From positions 166,664 to 230,663 of the forward strand of contig NZ_JALLAN010000008.1 in the NCBI RefSeq assembly GCF_023062595.1: DNA of 64,000 nucleotides, given 5' to 3'. Each line of letters opens with the position of its first letter. Within the stretch, counting starts at the first letter, position 1. The stretch comes from Arthrobacter rhizosphaerae (lineage in GTDB: Bacteria > Actinomycetota > Actinomycetes > Actinomycetales > Micrococcaceae). Both the position numbers and the translations under genes were made by a program. A model generated the notes under the pieces. That model did no database searches. It had not been told where the DNA came from and saw nothing but the letters and a program-made list of their open reading frames with translations. Below are positions 27,401-35,772 of the stretch, piece by piece.

Positions 27401-27829
27401 TTCGTCAACGTCCTTCGAGGGTGCACTGGATTTCAGCACCGGCACGCCAGCGTCCCGTGCTGCCTGGAGTGCTGCCACCTTGTTTCCTGCGAGTTCAAGA
27501 ACTTCAGCCGGTGGGCCTACGAAAGTGATTCCCGCTGCTTCAGCTGCGCGCGCCAAGTCAGGGTTCTCAGAAAGGAAGCCGTAGCCGGGGTAGATGGCAT
27601 CCGCACCGGACTCCTTGGCCACACGGACGATTTCATCAACATCGAGATACGCCCGTACAGGGTGGCCCTCTTCGCCGATCAGATACGCTTCGCCCGCCTT
27701 TTGGCGGTGAATCGAGTTGCGGTCTTCATACGGGAATACAGCAACTGTCTTGGCTCCCAGCTCATAGCCGGCGCGGAAGGCGCGGATAGCGATTTCACCG
27801 CGGTTTGCCACCAGAATCTTCGAAAACAT
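24434..27829 (-). CDS. pyc: Pyruvate carboxylase
   Basis: Biotin enzyme making oxaloacetate from pyruvate, bicarbonate and ATP (1131 aa, full length). The biotin carboxylase domain occupies about 1-460 (ILVANRGEIAIR, GGGGRGMR, EMNPRIQVEHTVTEE). The carboxyltransferase domain begins near 530 (TTFRDAHQSLLATRVRTRD) and includes the metal-site HTHDT. A biotinyl carrier domain at the end has EAMKMEAS with biotinylated Lys1097. ATG at 27829 has GGAGAAGT directly upstream. It is a single-gene unit ended by the hairpin at 24337-24368. It feeds the TCA cycle, to which the methylcitrate genes at 46-50 kb also contribute. Confidence 0.97.
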   Translation of the reverse strand: MFSKILVANRGEIAIRAFRAGYELGAKTVAVFPYEDRNSIHRQKAGEAYLIGEEGHPVRAYLDVDEIVRVAKESGADAIYPGYGFLSENPDLARAAEAAGITFVGPPAEVLELAGNKVAALQAARDAGVPVLKSSAPSKDVDELIAAADEIGFPIFAKAVAGGGGRGMRRVDTRDALPEALQAAMREADAAFGDPTMFLEQAVLRPRHIEVQILADAEGNVMHLFERDCSIQRRHQKVIEIAPAPNLDEGIRQALYRDAVKFAKALNYVNAGTVEFLVDTVGERAGQHVFIEMNPRIQVEHTVTEEVTDVDLVQAQMRIASGETLADLGLSQDTVQLKGAALQCRITTEDPANGFRPDVGKITGYRSAGGAGVRLDGGTVYSGAEISPHFDSMLVKLTCRGRDYPAAVARAKRSLAEFRIRGVSTNISFLQAVLEDPDFVAGNVVTSFIDERPELLKSRVSADRGTKLLTWLADVTVNKPHGELTVHSDPASKLPVVSGSTFPAGSRQRLLELGPEGFAAELRAQQPVAVTDTTFRDAHQSLLATRVRTRDLVAAGPAVSELLPQLLSVEAWGGATYDVALRFLGEDPWERLAALRKALPNICLQMLLRGRNTVGYTPYPEEVTVAFVNEAAATGIDIFRIFDALNDVSQMAPAIKAVRATGTAVAEVALCYTGDMLDPDEQLYTLDYYLDLAGKIVDAGAHILAIKDMAGLLRPAAAARLVTALRERFGLPVHLHTHDTAGGQLATLLAAVEAGVDAVDVASASLAGTTSQPSASALVAALAHTPRDTGLDLAKVSSLEPYWEAVRRVYAPFESGLPGPTGRVYQHEIPGGQLSNLRQQAMALGLGERFEAIEDMYTAADRILGRLVKVTPSSKVVGDLALHLVGLNADPADFNENPQNYDIPDSVIGFLSGELGDPPGGWPEPFRTKALQGRSIKVRDAELSAADSAALQSDSQTRQQTLNRLLFEGPTKDYLKSVDSYGNLSVLDTRDYLYGLQRGEEHVIQLEKGVRLIASLEAVSEPDEKGMRTVMCTLNGQSRPVVVRDRSVVSNVKAAEKADTSQPGQIAAPFAGAVTLTAKPGDEVKAGDTVATIEAMKMEASITTPLAGTVSRVAINSIEQVQGGDLLLVVE

Positions 27830-28145
27830 ACTTCTCCTGCATCATCGCGGGTGTATCGGTAGGTGGTCACAGTGTCTAAGACGCTTGCGTTCAAAGACAA
27901 ATCATTGTGTCCGCTATCACAGAATTATCCGTCATGTCGGACTCCCCCTGAAGCGGAACAGCCAGCGGAAGCTCGGTGAACTACCGGGATCAGGACTCTT
28001 CCCGCCATCGGCGACGGATAAAGCAGGATTTGACTCAAGGTCAACATATGATGAGTTGGGCGGCGTACGAACGCCCCGGGCTTCGGGATACGCCGAGGCC
28101 GACTCTACCCCAACACGGCAACCGGCGTTAGGTATTGGTTTTTCA

Positions 28146-28967
28146 GTGCAAGTAGTCAGCATCAGCAGCCTCAAAGGCGGTGTCGGTAAGACATCCGTTA
28201 CCACCGGACTGGCGTCTGCGGCACTCGCCGCCGGCATCCCGACCCTCGTTGTGGATCTTGATCCCCACGCCGACGCCAGCACAGCCCTGGGCGTCCAGCC
28301 CGACGGTCAGCTGGACATCGGCAGGATGCTCAAGAGTCCCAGACGAGCCCGGCTGGGGGATAACGTCGTGCCCAGCGGCTGGCTCAAGCGCACCTCCGTC
28401 AATGGTTCCCCTGCGCCCGTTCTGGATGTAGCCGTCGGTTCCGCTTACACCGGGATCTACGACCGTCCTGACCTGGGCCGGCGCGATCTGCGAAGGCTTT
28501 CGCATGTCCTGGCCACGGCGGACAACTATGAGCTTGTCCTGGTCGACTGCCCGCCCTCACTCAATGGCCTCACACGGATGGCTTGGTCAGCCAGCGACAA
28601 GGTAACCCTCGTGGCAGAACCCGGATTGTTCTCTGTCGCCGGAACCGAGCGCACCATGCGTGCCATCCAGCTGTTCCGGCAGGAATTTGCCCCGGGGCTC
28701 TCCCCCGCCGGCATTGTCGCCAACAGGGTCCGCAGCGGATCATCAGAACATGCCTTCCGCCTGGCCGAGATGCAGAGCATGTTCGGCAAGCTCCTGCTGA
28801 CCCCTCATATTCCGGAACAGGCCAACTGGCAGCAGATCCAGGGAGCGGCCCACGCTGTCCACCATTGGCCGGGAGATTCCGCCAAGAACTCCTCAGCCCT
28901 CTACGACTCCCTGCTGCAGAACCTGTTGTCCGCCGGGAACGACCCCCAGGGGCGCGGCAAGCGTTAG
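28146..28967 (+). CDS. Orphan ParA family ATPase
   Basis: 273 aa from GTG at 28146, which begins directly with the family strand VQVVSISSLKGGVGKTS; the Walker box is at residues 10-17. The open frame continues upstream to 27885, but those 87 residues look non-coding. Switch I (VVDLDPHADAST) and the VLVDCPPSLNGL box are complete, so it should hydrolyse ATP. No parB lies beside it. It precedes the MerR regulator gene on the opposite strand, separated by a strong terminator. The 316-bp gap 27830-28145 upstream holds divergent promoter space for pyc and this gene; I see no clear boxes. Confidence 0.85.
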   Translation: MQVVSISSLKGGVGKTSVTTGLASAALAAGIPTLVVDLDPHADASTALGVQPDGQLDIGRMLKSPRRARLGDNVVPSGWLKRTSVNGSPAPVLDVAVGSAYTGIYDRPDLGRRDLRRLSHVLATADNYELVLVDCPPSLNGLTRMAWSASDKVTLVAEPGLFSVAGTERTMRAIQLFRQEFAPGLSPAGIVANRVRSGSSEHAFRLAEMQSMFGKLLLTPHIPEQANWQQIQGAAHAVHHWPGDSAKNSSALYDSLLQNLLSAGNDPQGRGKR

Positions 28968-29028
28968 GTACTCCCCGCATACGCCGGCAAACGCCGGCTG
29001 AGCGATAGATGATTTAGCGAACGACGGC

Positions 29029-29066
29029 GGAGGCCGCCTTCCTGTTGGAAGGCGGCCTCCGTCTTT
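29029..29066 (+). terminator. Strong Rho-independent terminator after the ParA-like gene
   Basis: A perfect 14-bp stem, GGAGGCCGCCTTCC (29029-29042) with GGAAGGCGGCCTCC (29047-29060) around TGTT, is followed by GTCTTT. It also separates the convergent MerR gene. Confidence 0.8.
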
Positions 29067-29106
29067 GCTGTCTACATTAATCCGAGCGGTTCAGGTGTCA
29101 GCTCAG

Positions 29107-29700
29107 TCAACTGATTTTCCGGGCGGCCCGGCGCTTGCTGAGTTCGTCGTCGGGAAAGGACTCCGTGGCATGTTCACTGGGCAGCGCCGCGAGGCTCCCT
29201 TCCACTTCGCGCCAGACGCGGCCTACCGCTATGCCAAATACACCTTGTCCGCCCTGGACGAGATCGATAACTTCGTCGGCGGAGGTACATTCGTAAACGC
29301 TGGCGCCGTCGCTCATGAGAGTGATCTGCGCGAGGTCTTCGACGCCCCGCTCGCGCAGATGTTCAACTGCGGTGCGTATCTGCTGAAGGGAGACTCCTGT
29401 GTCCAGTAGTCGCTTGACCACCTTGAGAACCAGGATGTCGCGGAAGCCGTAAAGTCGTTGGGAGCCCGAACCTGCGGCGCCCCGCACTGCCGGCTCCACC
29501 AATCCTGTGCGCGCCCAGTAGTCCAGCTGACGGTATGTGATCCCCGCTGCCTTGCATGCGGTGGGGCCACGGTAACCTGCATCTTCGTCAAGGACGGGAA
29601 GGTCCTCGGTGAAGAGGAGGCCCTGGGCACCGCTTGCGGGCAGGGCAACGCCAGCCGTTGAGGGCTGTTTCAGCTCGCCTGCTTCGCCTTTAGGACTCAC
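29107..29700 (-). CDS. MerR family division regulator (Rv1830/McdR-like)
   Basis: 197 aa from GTG at 29700, with AAGGAG seven bases upstream; longer frames to 29718 and 29793 lack such a site at a good distance. A MerR-type winged helix (about 55-125) has the recognition helix AAGITYRQLDYWARTGLV and the wing GSGSQRLYGFRD. The C-terminal part has DGASVYECTSADEVIDLV, a conserved non-metal effector region. In M. tuberculosis the gene order gcvH-garA-ftsR-DUF151-Rv1830 is the same, and Rv1830 (McdR) acts in division. No Cys pair suggests it does not bind metal. Confidence 0.85.
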   Translation of the reverse strand: MSPKGEAGELKQPSTAGVALPASGAQGLLFTEDLPVLDEDAGYRGPTACKAAGITYRQLDYWARTGLVEPAVRGAAGSGSQRLYGFRDILVLKVVKRLLDTGVSLQQIRTAVEHLRERGVEDLAQITLMSDGASVYECTSADEVIDLVQGGQGVFGIAVGRVWREVEGSLAALPSEHATESFPDDELSKRRAARKIS

Positions 29701-29937
29701 GTGGACACTCCTTGTCATATGCTCCCCTAAGGAAGTTGCAACACAGCGGCACGAACAAAAATCCATCCGTGTAATTCTGCCGAGGCTGCACATTCCAGTG
29801 TGACTTGCGCGGCTGCTGTATGCAATGGGAACTTGTATCTTCGACGTTAGGCCTGTGGAGGCGCGAGGTCAAAGATGTAGGGGTGTTTGGAAGGGCGTGT
29901 CGAAACTTTCAGGCTGAGCTTTAACCTTAGCGTGGCC

Positions 29938-30441
29938 TCAGCCGTCGAAATCCTCGGGCTCCACGTCATCCAGGAACTCGCGGAAGCGCCGCAATTCCCG
30001 CTCCTCGTCTACCGTCGGCCCTGGATCGGTCTCTTCACCGTCGTCATGCTCAGTGATCCGGACGCCTGCCTCCTCCATCACGGAGTCGGCGCACCAGATG
30101 CGGCATTTGGCCCTCAAAGCCAAAGCCAAAGCATCCGAGGCCCGGGAGCTGACGGTGCTGCCATTCTCGAACTGAAGCTGGCCATAGAAGATGTTGTCCT
30201 CAACGGCGACGATGTTGACACTGACGATGCTGTGGCCGAGGGTCTCCACGACGTCAATGAGGAGATCGTGGGTCATGGGGCGCGGTGGGACCACGCCTTG
30301 CTGAGCCAAGGCGATGGCGCTGGCCTCCGGAGTTCCGATCCAGATGGGAACATGGCGTTCCCCATGGATCTCCCGCAGGAGAACCAGTGGCTGATTCGAG
30401 GGAAGCTCAATCCTCACCCCGACGATCTCTACTTCTATCAT
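29938..30441 (-). CDS. DUF151 bifunctional nuclease family protein
   Basis: 167 aa of the DUF151/BFN family (Rv1829 in M. tuberculosis). Conserved family segments are visible: VLLREIHGERHVPIWIGTPEASAIAL near the start, RPMTHDLL, and SRASDALALALR. Plant members of this family have DNase/RNase activity, hence the name; the bacterial role is unsettled. An acidic C-terminal tail follows. Its ATG shares a base with the ftsR stop (TGATG), so the two are translationally coupled, which suggests a link with the division regulator. Confidence 0.9.
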   Translation of the reverse strand: MIEVEIVGVRIELPSNQPLVLLREIHGERHVPIWIGTPEASAIALAQQGVVPPRPMTHDLLIDVVETLGHSIVSVNIVAVEDNIFYGQLQFENGSTVSSRASDALALALRAKCRIWCADSVMEEAGVRITEHDDGEETDPGPTVDEERELRRFREFLDDVEPEDFDG

Positions 30442-31163
30442 CAGATGTCCATCCGGGAGATTCGATCCTGAACAAGCGCCCGGTGCAAGGACAGGCAGAT
30501 GTCGCTGATCTCACGGGCCGCTTCGGCCGCGCGTGCCTGCGATGCGGCATCCTTGCGTGAAGTGAGGGTTGCAACGGCCCGCTCCACCAGTCCGAATTCC
30601 CGTTCGGCGGCGGCCTGGAAGGGGCGGAGGTGCCTTGGTTCCAGCCCGTGGCTCTCCAGTTGGACGCAAGCCCGCGCTACCTGGAGGGCGTGTTCATCGA
30701 AGGTGCCGTTGACGTGCGAAATGAGCCCGAAGCTCAGCAGTGACTGAAGAAGCGGAACGCTTGCTCCTGACTCCGCCCGCAGCTGTTCTTCGCTGAGCCT
30801 GCGCACGCGTGTCTGGAGCTCAGCTGCCAGGTCGTCCGAAACGATACGGGGCGAAACATTCACGCCGGGAGGCAGGTTATCCGGACGCTCCCCCCGGTCT
30901 ATGGCATCAAGATAATCCTTGATCACTTTCAGCGGCAGGTACTGGTCGCGCTGCAGGGCAAGAACGAACCGCAACCGTTCGACGTCTCCGTCTGAATACT
31001 GCCGGTAACCGGCGGGAGTCCGCTGCGGATTAATCAGGCCCTTTTCCTCAAGGAACCTGATTTTAGACGCAGTCATATTGGGAAAGTCATCGCTCAGCTG
31101 CGCCAGCACTTCCCCAATATTCAGGACTTGCGGTCCCCGCCGTTCCGGCTGTGCCATGGCCAC
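30441..31163 (-). CDS. ftsR: FtsR, MerR family activator of ftsZ (Rv1828 type)
   Basis: About 240 aa. The start is uncertain among TTG 31169, GTG 31163 and ATG 31157; GTG 31163 has GGAG nine bases upstream. The N-terminal winged helix is atypical MerR: LNIGEVLAQLSDDFPNMTAS, then KIRFLEEKGLI and TPAGYRQYSDGDVERLRF. The long C-terminal part includes GLEPRHLRPFQAAAERE. This matches Rv1828 and the corynebacterial FtsR, which activates ftsZ. It follows garA by a few bases and overlaps DUF151, so garA-ftsR-DUF151 is one operon. Confidence 0.88.
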   Translation of the reverse strand: MAMAQPERRGPQVLNIGEVLAQLSDDFPNMTASKIRFLEEKGLINPQRTPAGYRQYSDGDVERLRFVLALQRDQYLPLKVIKDYLDAIDRGERPDNLPPGVNVSPRIVSDDLAAELQTRVRRLSEEQLRAESGASVPLLQSLLSFGLISHVNGTFDEHALQVARACVQLESHGLEPRHLRPFQAAAEREFGLVERAVATLTSRKDAASQARAAEAAREISDICLSLHRALVQDRISRMDI

Positions 31164-31180
31164 AGGCAACTACTCCGTAA

Positions 31181-31654
31181 TCAGCCCTGGCCTGCGCGGG
31201 CAGGGCTCAGGTAGAACGTAAGACGGAACTTGCCAATCTGGACTTCGTTTCCGGACCTAAGCTCCACGGCGTCGACCCGGTCATGGTTAACGTAGGTTCC
31301 GTTGAGGCTGCCGGTATCAACCACCTCGAAACTGCGATCGGTACGGCGGAATTCCACATGCCGGCGTGAGACGGTGACGTCGTCGAGGAAAATATCGGCA
31401 TCAGGGTGGCGCCCCGCCGTGGTGACATCCGAGTCGAGCAGGAATCTGGCGCCCGCGTTTGGACCGCTGTGTGCTACGAGCAGGGCAGAACCGAAAGGCA
31501 GCGCCTCGACGGCGGCCCGCTCCTCACGCGACAGTTGCGGAGCAATAGCTGGCTCATCGCGGACAGGCGTGAGATTGATGGAGGTGGTTTCCGACGACTT
31601 CGTCTCACCCTTACCGAAAATACCTCTGGCTCGGTGACGTTCATGGCCAACCAT
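31181..31654 (-). CDS. garA: GarA/OdhI-type FHA domain metabolic regulator
   Basis: 157 aa with GAGGAGG before ATG 31654. The N-terminal tail has SETTSINL (Thr23/Thr24), the motif phosphorylated by PknB/PknG kinases in mycobacteria and corynebacteria. The FHA domain (about 56-150) has GRHPDADIFLDD, VSRRH and SLNGTYVN, which bind phosphothreonine. In the known proteins, unphosphorylated GarA/OdhI inhibits 2-oxoglutarate dehydrogenase and glutamate metabolism enzymes, and phosphorylation closes it on itself. The kinase here could be the PASTA kinase at 12925-14997, but that is inference. Confidence 0.92.
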   Translation of the reverse strand: MVGHERHRARGIFGKGETKSSETTSINLTPVRDEPAIAPQLSREERAAVEALPFGSALLVAHSGPNAGARFLLDSDVTTAGRHPDADIFLDDVTVSRRHVEFRRTDRSFEVVDTGSLNGTYVNHDRVDAVELRSGNEVQIGKFRLTFYLSPARAGQG

Positions 31655-31837
31655 GGTTCCTCCTCATCCGTTGCAGCCGCCCCGCCTGCAAACAACCCGT
31701 CTCGTCCGGAAATGCCTGGCACATCCGGTCTGCGGCGCGTCGTCCGGCCGTTGATTACTCAATCGAACATCCAAATCAATGGTTCGAATCAGACGTTCAT
31801 CGAAGTTCAATGGCCGGACGTCGCTGCCCAGTAATCT

Positions 31838-32224
31838 TTAGCCTACCTGTTGTTCGTACTCGGCTGCACTGAGTAGCGAATCAACGGCGTCGGGTTCCGC
31901 AAGCTTCACTTCGATCAACCAGCCATCTCCGTAAGGATCTGAATTGATCAAGGCGGAATCTGTGTCGAGTGATTCGTTGCGGGCAACCACTTCGCCCGTA
32001 ACCGGCGCGTAAATGTCGCTGACGCTCTTGGTCGATTCGACTTCACCCACGACGTCGTTCGCCCTGACCGTGGTTCCTACCTCGGGCATCTGCGCGAACA
32101 CGACGTCGCCTAGTGCGTCCTGGGCGAAGTCCGTGATTCCCACGCGCACAACGCCGTCGGCATTGGGCGCCGAGACCCATTCGTGTTCTGCAGTATAGGA
32201 GAGGTCTTCGGGGATGTTGCTCAT
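31838..32224 (-). CDS. gcvH: GcvH, glycine cleavage system H protein
   Basis: Lipoyl carrier protein of the glycine cleavage system (128 aa). ATG at 32224 gives the family N-terminus (IPEDLSYTAEHEWV); an upstream in-frame ATG at 32239 is possible. The lipoylated residue is Lys66 in EVESTKSVSDIYAP. The other glycine cleavage genes (gcvT, gcvP) are not in this window, as in M. tuberculosis where gcvH also sits alone next to garA. The 183-bp gap to garA contains no glycine-riboswitch-like element that I can see. Confidence 0.94.
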   Translation of the reverse strand: MSNIPEDLSYTAEHEWVSAPNADGVVRVGITDFAQDALGDVVFAQMPEVGTTVRANDVVGEVESTKSVSDIYAPVTGEVVARNESLDTDSALINSDPYGDGWLIEVKLAEPDAVDSLLSAAEYEQQVG

Positions 32225-32356
32225 CAGGGGGCCTTTCATCGGGTCAAACTCCAATGTCAACGGAAGCCTGCTGAACAAGCCGCCGCTGAAAGTATAGGCA
32301 CATCAATCCCTCCGAAGGCCGCTGATTTTGCCACCTCCCTGTGGCACAGTGGTGAC

Positions 32357-33229
32357 ATGCCAGAACTCCCCGAAGTGGCCGGGCTGAGCGCCTTCCTGGA
32401 CTCCCAGCTTCGTGGAGCCGTGATGACGCAGCTTCAGATTGTCTCGTTCGCCGTTCTCAAGACGGCCGATCCGCCTTACTCCACCCTGGAGGGCCGGGAG
32501 ATTCAGGGCGTGCAACGGTACGGGAAGTTCATCAGCATCGATGCCGGCAACGTATTTCTTGTCTTCCACTTGGCGAAGGCAGGCTGGCTGCGGTACACGG
32601 AGTCCCCCACTTCAACCCAGCTCCGCATGGGAAAAGGGCATATCGCGGCGCGCTTCGCCCTGACACGCGGACCCGATATGCACATCGGGATCGACCTGAC
32701 TGAGGCAGGGACACGGAAAAGTCTGGCCGTCTACGTTGTCCGGGATCCTTTTGACGTTCCTGGGATCGCCACACTCGGGCCGGATCCGCTGAGCCCATCC
32801 TTCGATATCGAGACTTTTGCCGCGATATTGGCGCCGAATCCGCACCAGATCAAGGGGTTGCTACGGAACCAGGGCACTATTGCCGGCATCGGGAACGCCT
32901 ACAGCGACGAGATCCTGCACGCCGCCAGGATCTCACCCTTCGCTGTCGCCAAGTCCCTGGACCGGGCTACAGTCCAGGTGCTCTATGACGCCATCCACGC
33001 AGTGCTGGGAGCCGCCGTAGCGGAGGCCGCCGGCAAAGCTCCAAACGAGCTCAAGGACGCCAAACGAAGCACAATGCGGGTCCATGGCCGGGCCGGCCAG
33101 GTATGCCCCGTGTGCGGTGACACTGTCCGGGAGGTTTCTTTCGCGGACACGGCACTGCAATATTGCCCTACCTGCCAAACCAAGGGGAAAATTTTAGCGG
33201 ACCGCCGCACCTCAAAGTTCCTGAAGTAG
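32357..33229 (+). CDS. Fpg/Nei family DNA glycosylase
   Basis: Base-excision repair glycosylase/AP lyase (290 aa). ATG at 32357 gives MPELPEV, whose Pro2/Glu3 are the catalytic residues; frames extending to 32183 would bury them. GIGNAYSDEILHAARISPF is the helix-two-turn-helix. A C-terminal zinc finger has CPVCG and CPTC. Whether it prefers 8-oxoguanine (Fpg) or oxidised pyrimidines (Nei) cannot be decided here. No ribosome site is obvious; CACAGT lies six bases before the ATG, a weak leaderless signal. A strong terminator follows. Confidence 0.9.
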   Translation: MPELPEVAGLSAFLDSQLRGAVMTQLQIVSFAVLKTADPPYSTLEGREIQGVQRYGKFISIDAGNVFLVFHLAKAGWLRYTESPTSTQLRMGKGHIAARFALTRGPDMHIGIDLTEAGTRKSLAVYVVRDPFDVPGIATLGPDPLSPSFDIETFAAILAPNPHQIKGLLRNQGTIAGIGNAYSDEILHAARISPFAVAKSLDRATVQVLYDAIHAVLGAAVAEAAGKAPNELKDAKRSTMRVHGRAGQVCPVCGDTVREVSFADTALQYCPTCQTKGKILADRRTSKFLK

Positions 33230-33235
33230 GCAAAC

Positions 33236-33276
33236 AAAAACCCCGCCGATCCGGTAAAGGATCGACGGGGTTTTTT
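33236..33276 (+). terminator. Rho-independent terminator after the Fpg/Nei gene
   Basis: AAAAACCCCG and CGATCC pair with GGATCG and CGGGGTTTTT, with one mismatch and a GGTAAA-type loop; TTTTTT follows. It abuts the 3' end of the tRNA-Pro gene and may also serve that transcript in the other direction (A-run becomes a T-run on the minus strand). Confidence 0.85.
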
Positions 33277-33279
33277 GGT

Positions 33280-33356
<77 letters not shown>

Positions 33357-33494
33357 TCAGTTCCGCCGTTCTCCGCTTCGATGAGATCTGAGAATTTCAT
33401 CTAAGCAGTCCGGCCGAACCACCTCCAAAAGCTTACACGATTCCGGAGGGTGCCTGTGACACCGAAGGGGCATCACAGGCCTTGTGTGTCCAAA

Positions 33495-35045
33495 TTAACG
33501 CTTCTTGCCACGCTTTTCGCGGACACGCATGTTGACCTCGATGGGAGTTCCTTCGAAGCCGAACGTTTCACGCAGCCGGCGGGTGATGAAGCGGCGGTAT
33601 CCGGGGTCCAGGAACCCGGTGGTGAAGAGCACGAACTTCGGCGGACGGCTCGACGCCTGGGTGCCGAAGAGGATGCGGGGCTGCTTGCCGCCGCGGACCG
33701 GGTGCGGGTGTGCCGCGACGAGCTCACCGAGGAAGGCGTTGAGCCTGCCTGTGGGGATACGCTTGTCCCAGCTCTCAAGGGCAACGTCAAGGGCAGGCAC
33801 CAGCTTGTCCTTATGCCACCCGGTTTTTGCAGAGATGTTCACACGCGGGGCCCAGGCCACATGAGCGAGGTCCTGGTCGATTTCGCGTTCCAGGTACTTC
33901 CGGCGCTCGTCATCCAGCAGATCCCACTTGTTGAAGGCAAGGACCAGGGCACGGCCGGACTCGATGGCCAACTGCAGGATGCGGACGTCCTGCTCGCTGA
34001 GCACCTCATCCACGGCCAGGAGCACGACGGCGACCTCCGCCTTCTCAAGCGCCGCCTGGGTACGCAGGGATGCGTAAAAATCCGCTCCCTGGGCCATGTG
34101 CTGCCGGCGGCGGATGCCAGCGGTGTCGACGAAACGCCAGGTGCGGCCGCCGAGCTCGATGAATTCGTCGACGGGGTCGCGGGTGGTGCCGGCAGTGTTG
34201 TCCACCACTACCCGTTCCGAACCGGCCAGTTTGTTGAGCAGGGAGGATTTGCCGACGTTTGGCCGGCCGATCAGCGCAACCCGGCGGGGGCCGCCGGAGC
34301 GCTCAAGGCCCTCGATGGTGGAAAACTCAGGAAGGGTGTCCATCACGTGGTCAAGGAGATCCGCCACACCGCGGCCATGGAGCGCTGAGACCGGGTAAGG
34401 CTCGCCGAATCCCAGGCCCCAGAGTGTTGATGAGTCTGCTTCCTGTGCGAAGTCATCCACTTTGTTGGCCACCATAATGACCGGCTTCTTGCTCTTCCTG
34501 AGCATCTTCATGACGCCTTCATCGGTGGCTGTGGCACCGACCGCGGAATCAACCACGAAGAGCACGGCGTCAGCAAGCTCCACTGCCATCTCTGCCTGCT
34601 CTGCAACCCTGGCGTGGATGCCGCGGGCATCGTGCTCCCAGCCGCCGGTATCCACAATGGTGAAGTTACGGCCGTTCCAGTGGGCCGAGTACATCACGCG
34701 GTCACGGGTTACTCCGGGTGTGTCCTCGACTACGGCCTCACGGCGGCCAAGGATCCTGTTGACCAGCGTGGATTTGCCCACGTTCGGGCGGCCGATAATG
34801 GCAAGCACGGGATCCAGCTTGACGGGTCCGTCAAAGTCGTCATCCGCGTAGAGCCCGTCAAGGAGGGCCGCGTCTTCCTCATCAAGGTCGTAGTCCTCCA
34901 GGCCGGCCCGAAGGGAGGCCGCGCGGACCTCCGCCTCGTCGTCGTCCAGAGCTGCAAGGTTCTCCGCCACCTGGTCTGTGCCGGTGGGCGTGTATTCGTC
35001 TTCGCCGGCGCCAAAATTGCCGGAGGTTTGAGTCGTATCGCTCAT
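33495..35045 (-). CDS. der: Der (EngA), double-GTPase ribosome assembly factor
   Basis: GTPase needed for 50S subunit maturation (516 aa). It has two G domains in tandem, each with GRPNVGKS (about 85-92 and about 260-267). The matching [19 protein letters not shown] and NKWD motifs are present. A C-terminal KH-like domain ends in a basic KRGKKR tail. The first 75 residues form an acidic, probably disordered extension that adds to the usual 440-460 aa; such extensions are common in actinobacteria. It is 10 bp after the plsC stop. Confidence 0.96.
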   Translation of the reverse strand: MSDTTQTSGNFGAGEDEYTPTGTDQVAENLAALDDDEAEVRAASLRAGLEDYDLDEEDAALLDGLYADDDFDGPVKLDPVLAIIGRPNVGKSTLVNRILGRREAVVEDTPGVTRDRVMYSAHWNGRNFTIVDTGGWEHDARGIHARVAEQAEMAVELADAVLFVVDSAVGATATDEGVMKMLRKSKKPVIMVANKVDDFAQEADSSTLWGLGFGEPYPVSALHGRGVADLLDHVMDTLPEFSTIEGLERSGGPRRVALIGRPNVGKSSLLNKLAGSERVVVDNTAGTTRDPVDEFIELGGRTWRFVDTAGIRRRQHMAQGADFYASLRTQAALEKAEVAVVLLAVDEVLSEQDVRILQLAIESGRALVLAFNKWDLLDDERRKYLEREIDQDLAHVAWAPRVNISAKTGWHKDKLVPALDVALESWDKRIPTGRLNAFLGELVAAHPHPVRGGKQPRILFGTQASSRPPKFVLFTTGFLDPGYRRFITRRLRETFGFEGTPIEVNMRVREKRGKKR

Positions 35046-35055
35046 TGCACTTTCC

Positions 35056-35772
35056 TTAGTGGTGGTCTGCCGGCGTCCCGGCTACTGCTTCATAACGTTT
35101 TTGCGGGGAATCCGCGAGGGGCAGAGGCTGCCCGCTGACTTGAATTGCTTGCTGGATGTGCTGCGCCAACGCAGCACGGATCTCGGTTCCCGCCCTGTCC
35201 ATTGAAACACGCCCCGTCTCGCCGGGTTTGCGGGTGACGTGGAGGGGATCACCGAAATGGACATGAAGTTGCCTGCGCGGCCGGGGCAAGGCGTTGAGGT
35301 GCTCGCCCCTGATCCTGGTGCCGAGAATTGCAACGGGCACAACCGTTGCACCGGAATTGAGCGCCAGCCATGCCACACCGTTATTGATCGAGGACGCTGA
35401 GCCACTCCCCCGGGTTCCTTCGGGAAGTATGCCGACGCACCGCCCGGCGTCGAGCACGTTCTTGCTGAGCTGGAGCGCCTGTCGGTCACCCGAGCGGTCA
35501 ACCGGCAACTGGCCGGACGCGCGGAGAACCTGCCCGAGGAAGCCCGTGAACAACTCCTTCTTGACGAGGATGTGCATGGGCCGTGGGGCCGCACCGAACA
35601 TCAGCGGCCCGTCGAGGAAGCTGATGTGGTTGGCCGCAAAAATCACCGGGCCGGTCACCGGAACCTTGGCGCGGCCACGGACTGAGGTGCAGTAAAGGAC
35701 ATGGGTGATGAACCAACCAACGGGACGGCTCCATGCCATGCTCAGACCGACCCGAAGTCCGGGCTTAGTCAC
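35056..35772 (-). CDS. Lysophospholipid acyltransferase (PlsC family)
   Basis: 238 aa acyltransferase. The HX4D motif is NHISFLDG, the substrate-binding motif is [12 protein letters not shown], and VVPVAILGT is the final block. The start overlaps the cmk stop by 8 bp, and the gene lies between cmk and der, where a plsC-like gene is often found in actinobacteria. It is distinct from the PlsC-family gene at 16537-17352. Substrate could be lysophosphatidate or another glycerolipid. Confidence 0.9.
   Translation of the reverse strand: MTKPGLRVGLSMAWSRPVGWFITHVLYCTSVRGRAKVPVTGPVIFAANHISFLDGPLMFGAAPRPMHILVKKELFTGFLGQVLRASGQLPVDRSGDRQALQLSKNVLDAGRCVGILPEGTRGSGSASSINNGVAWLALNSGATVVPVAILGTRIRGEHLNALPRPRRQLHVHFGDPLHVTRKPGETGRVSMDRAGTEIRAALAQHIQQAIQVSGQPLPLADSPQKRYEAVAGTPADHH

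Noticed and set aside
31655..31837. GAAC/GTTC half-sites before garA as an SOS box
   Set aside because: The half-sites are not separated by the four bases required for an actinobacterial LexA site, and garA is not a known SOS gene.
32225..32356. Glycine riboswitch upstream of gcvH
   Set aside because: The 132-bp space to the Fpg/Nei gene is too short and lacks tandem glycine aptamer features.
33450..34388. 312-aa plus-strand frame opposite der
   Set aside because: Shadow of der caused by high GC at third positions; no family features.
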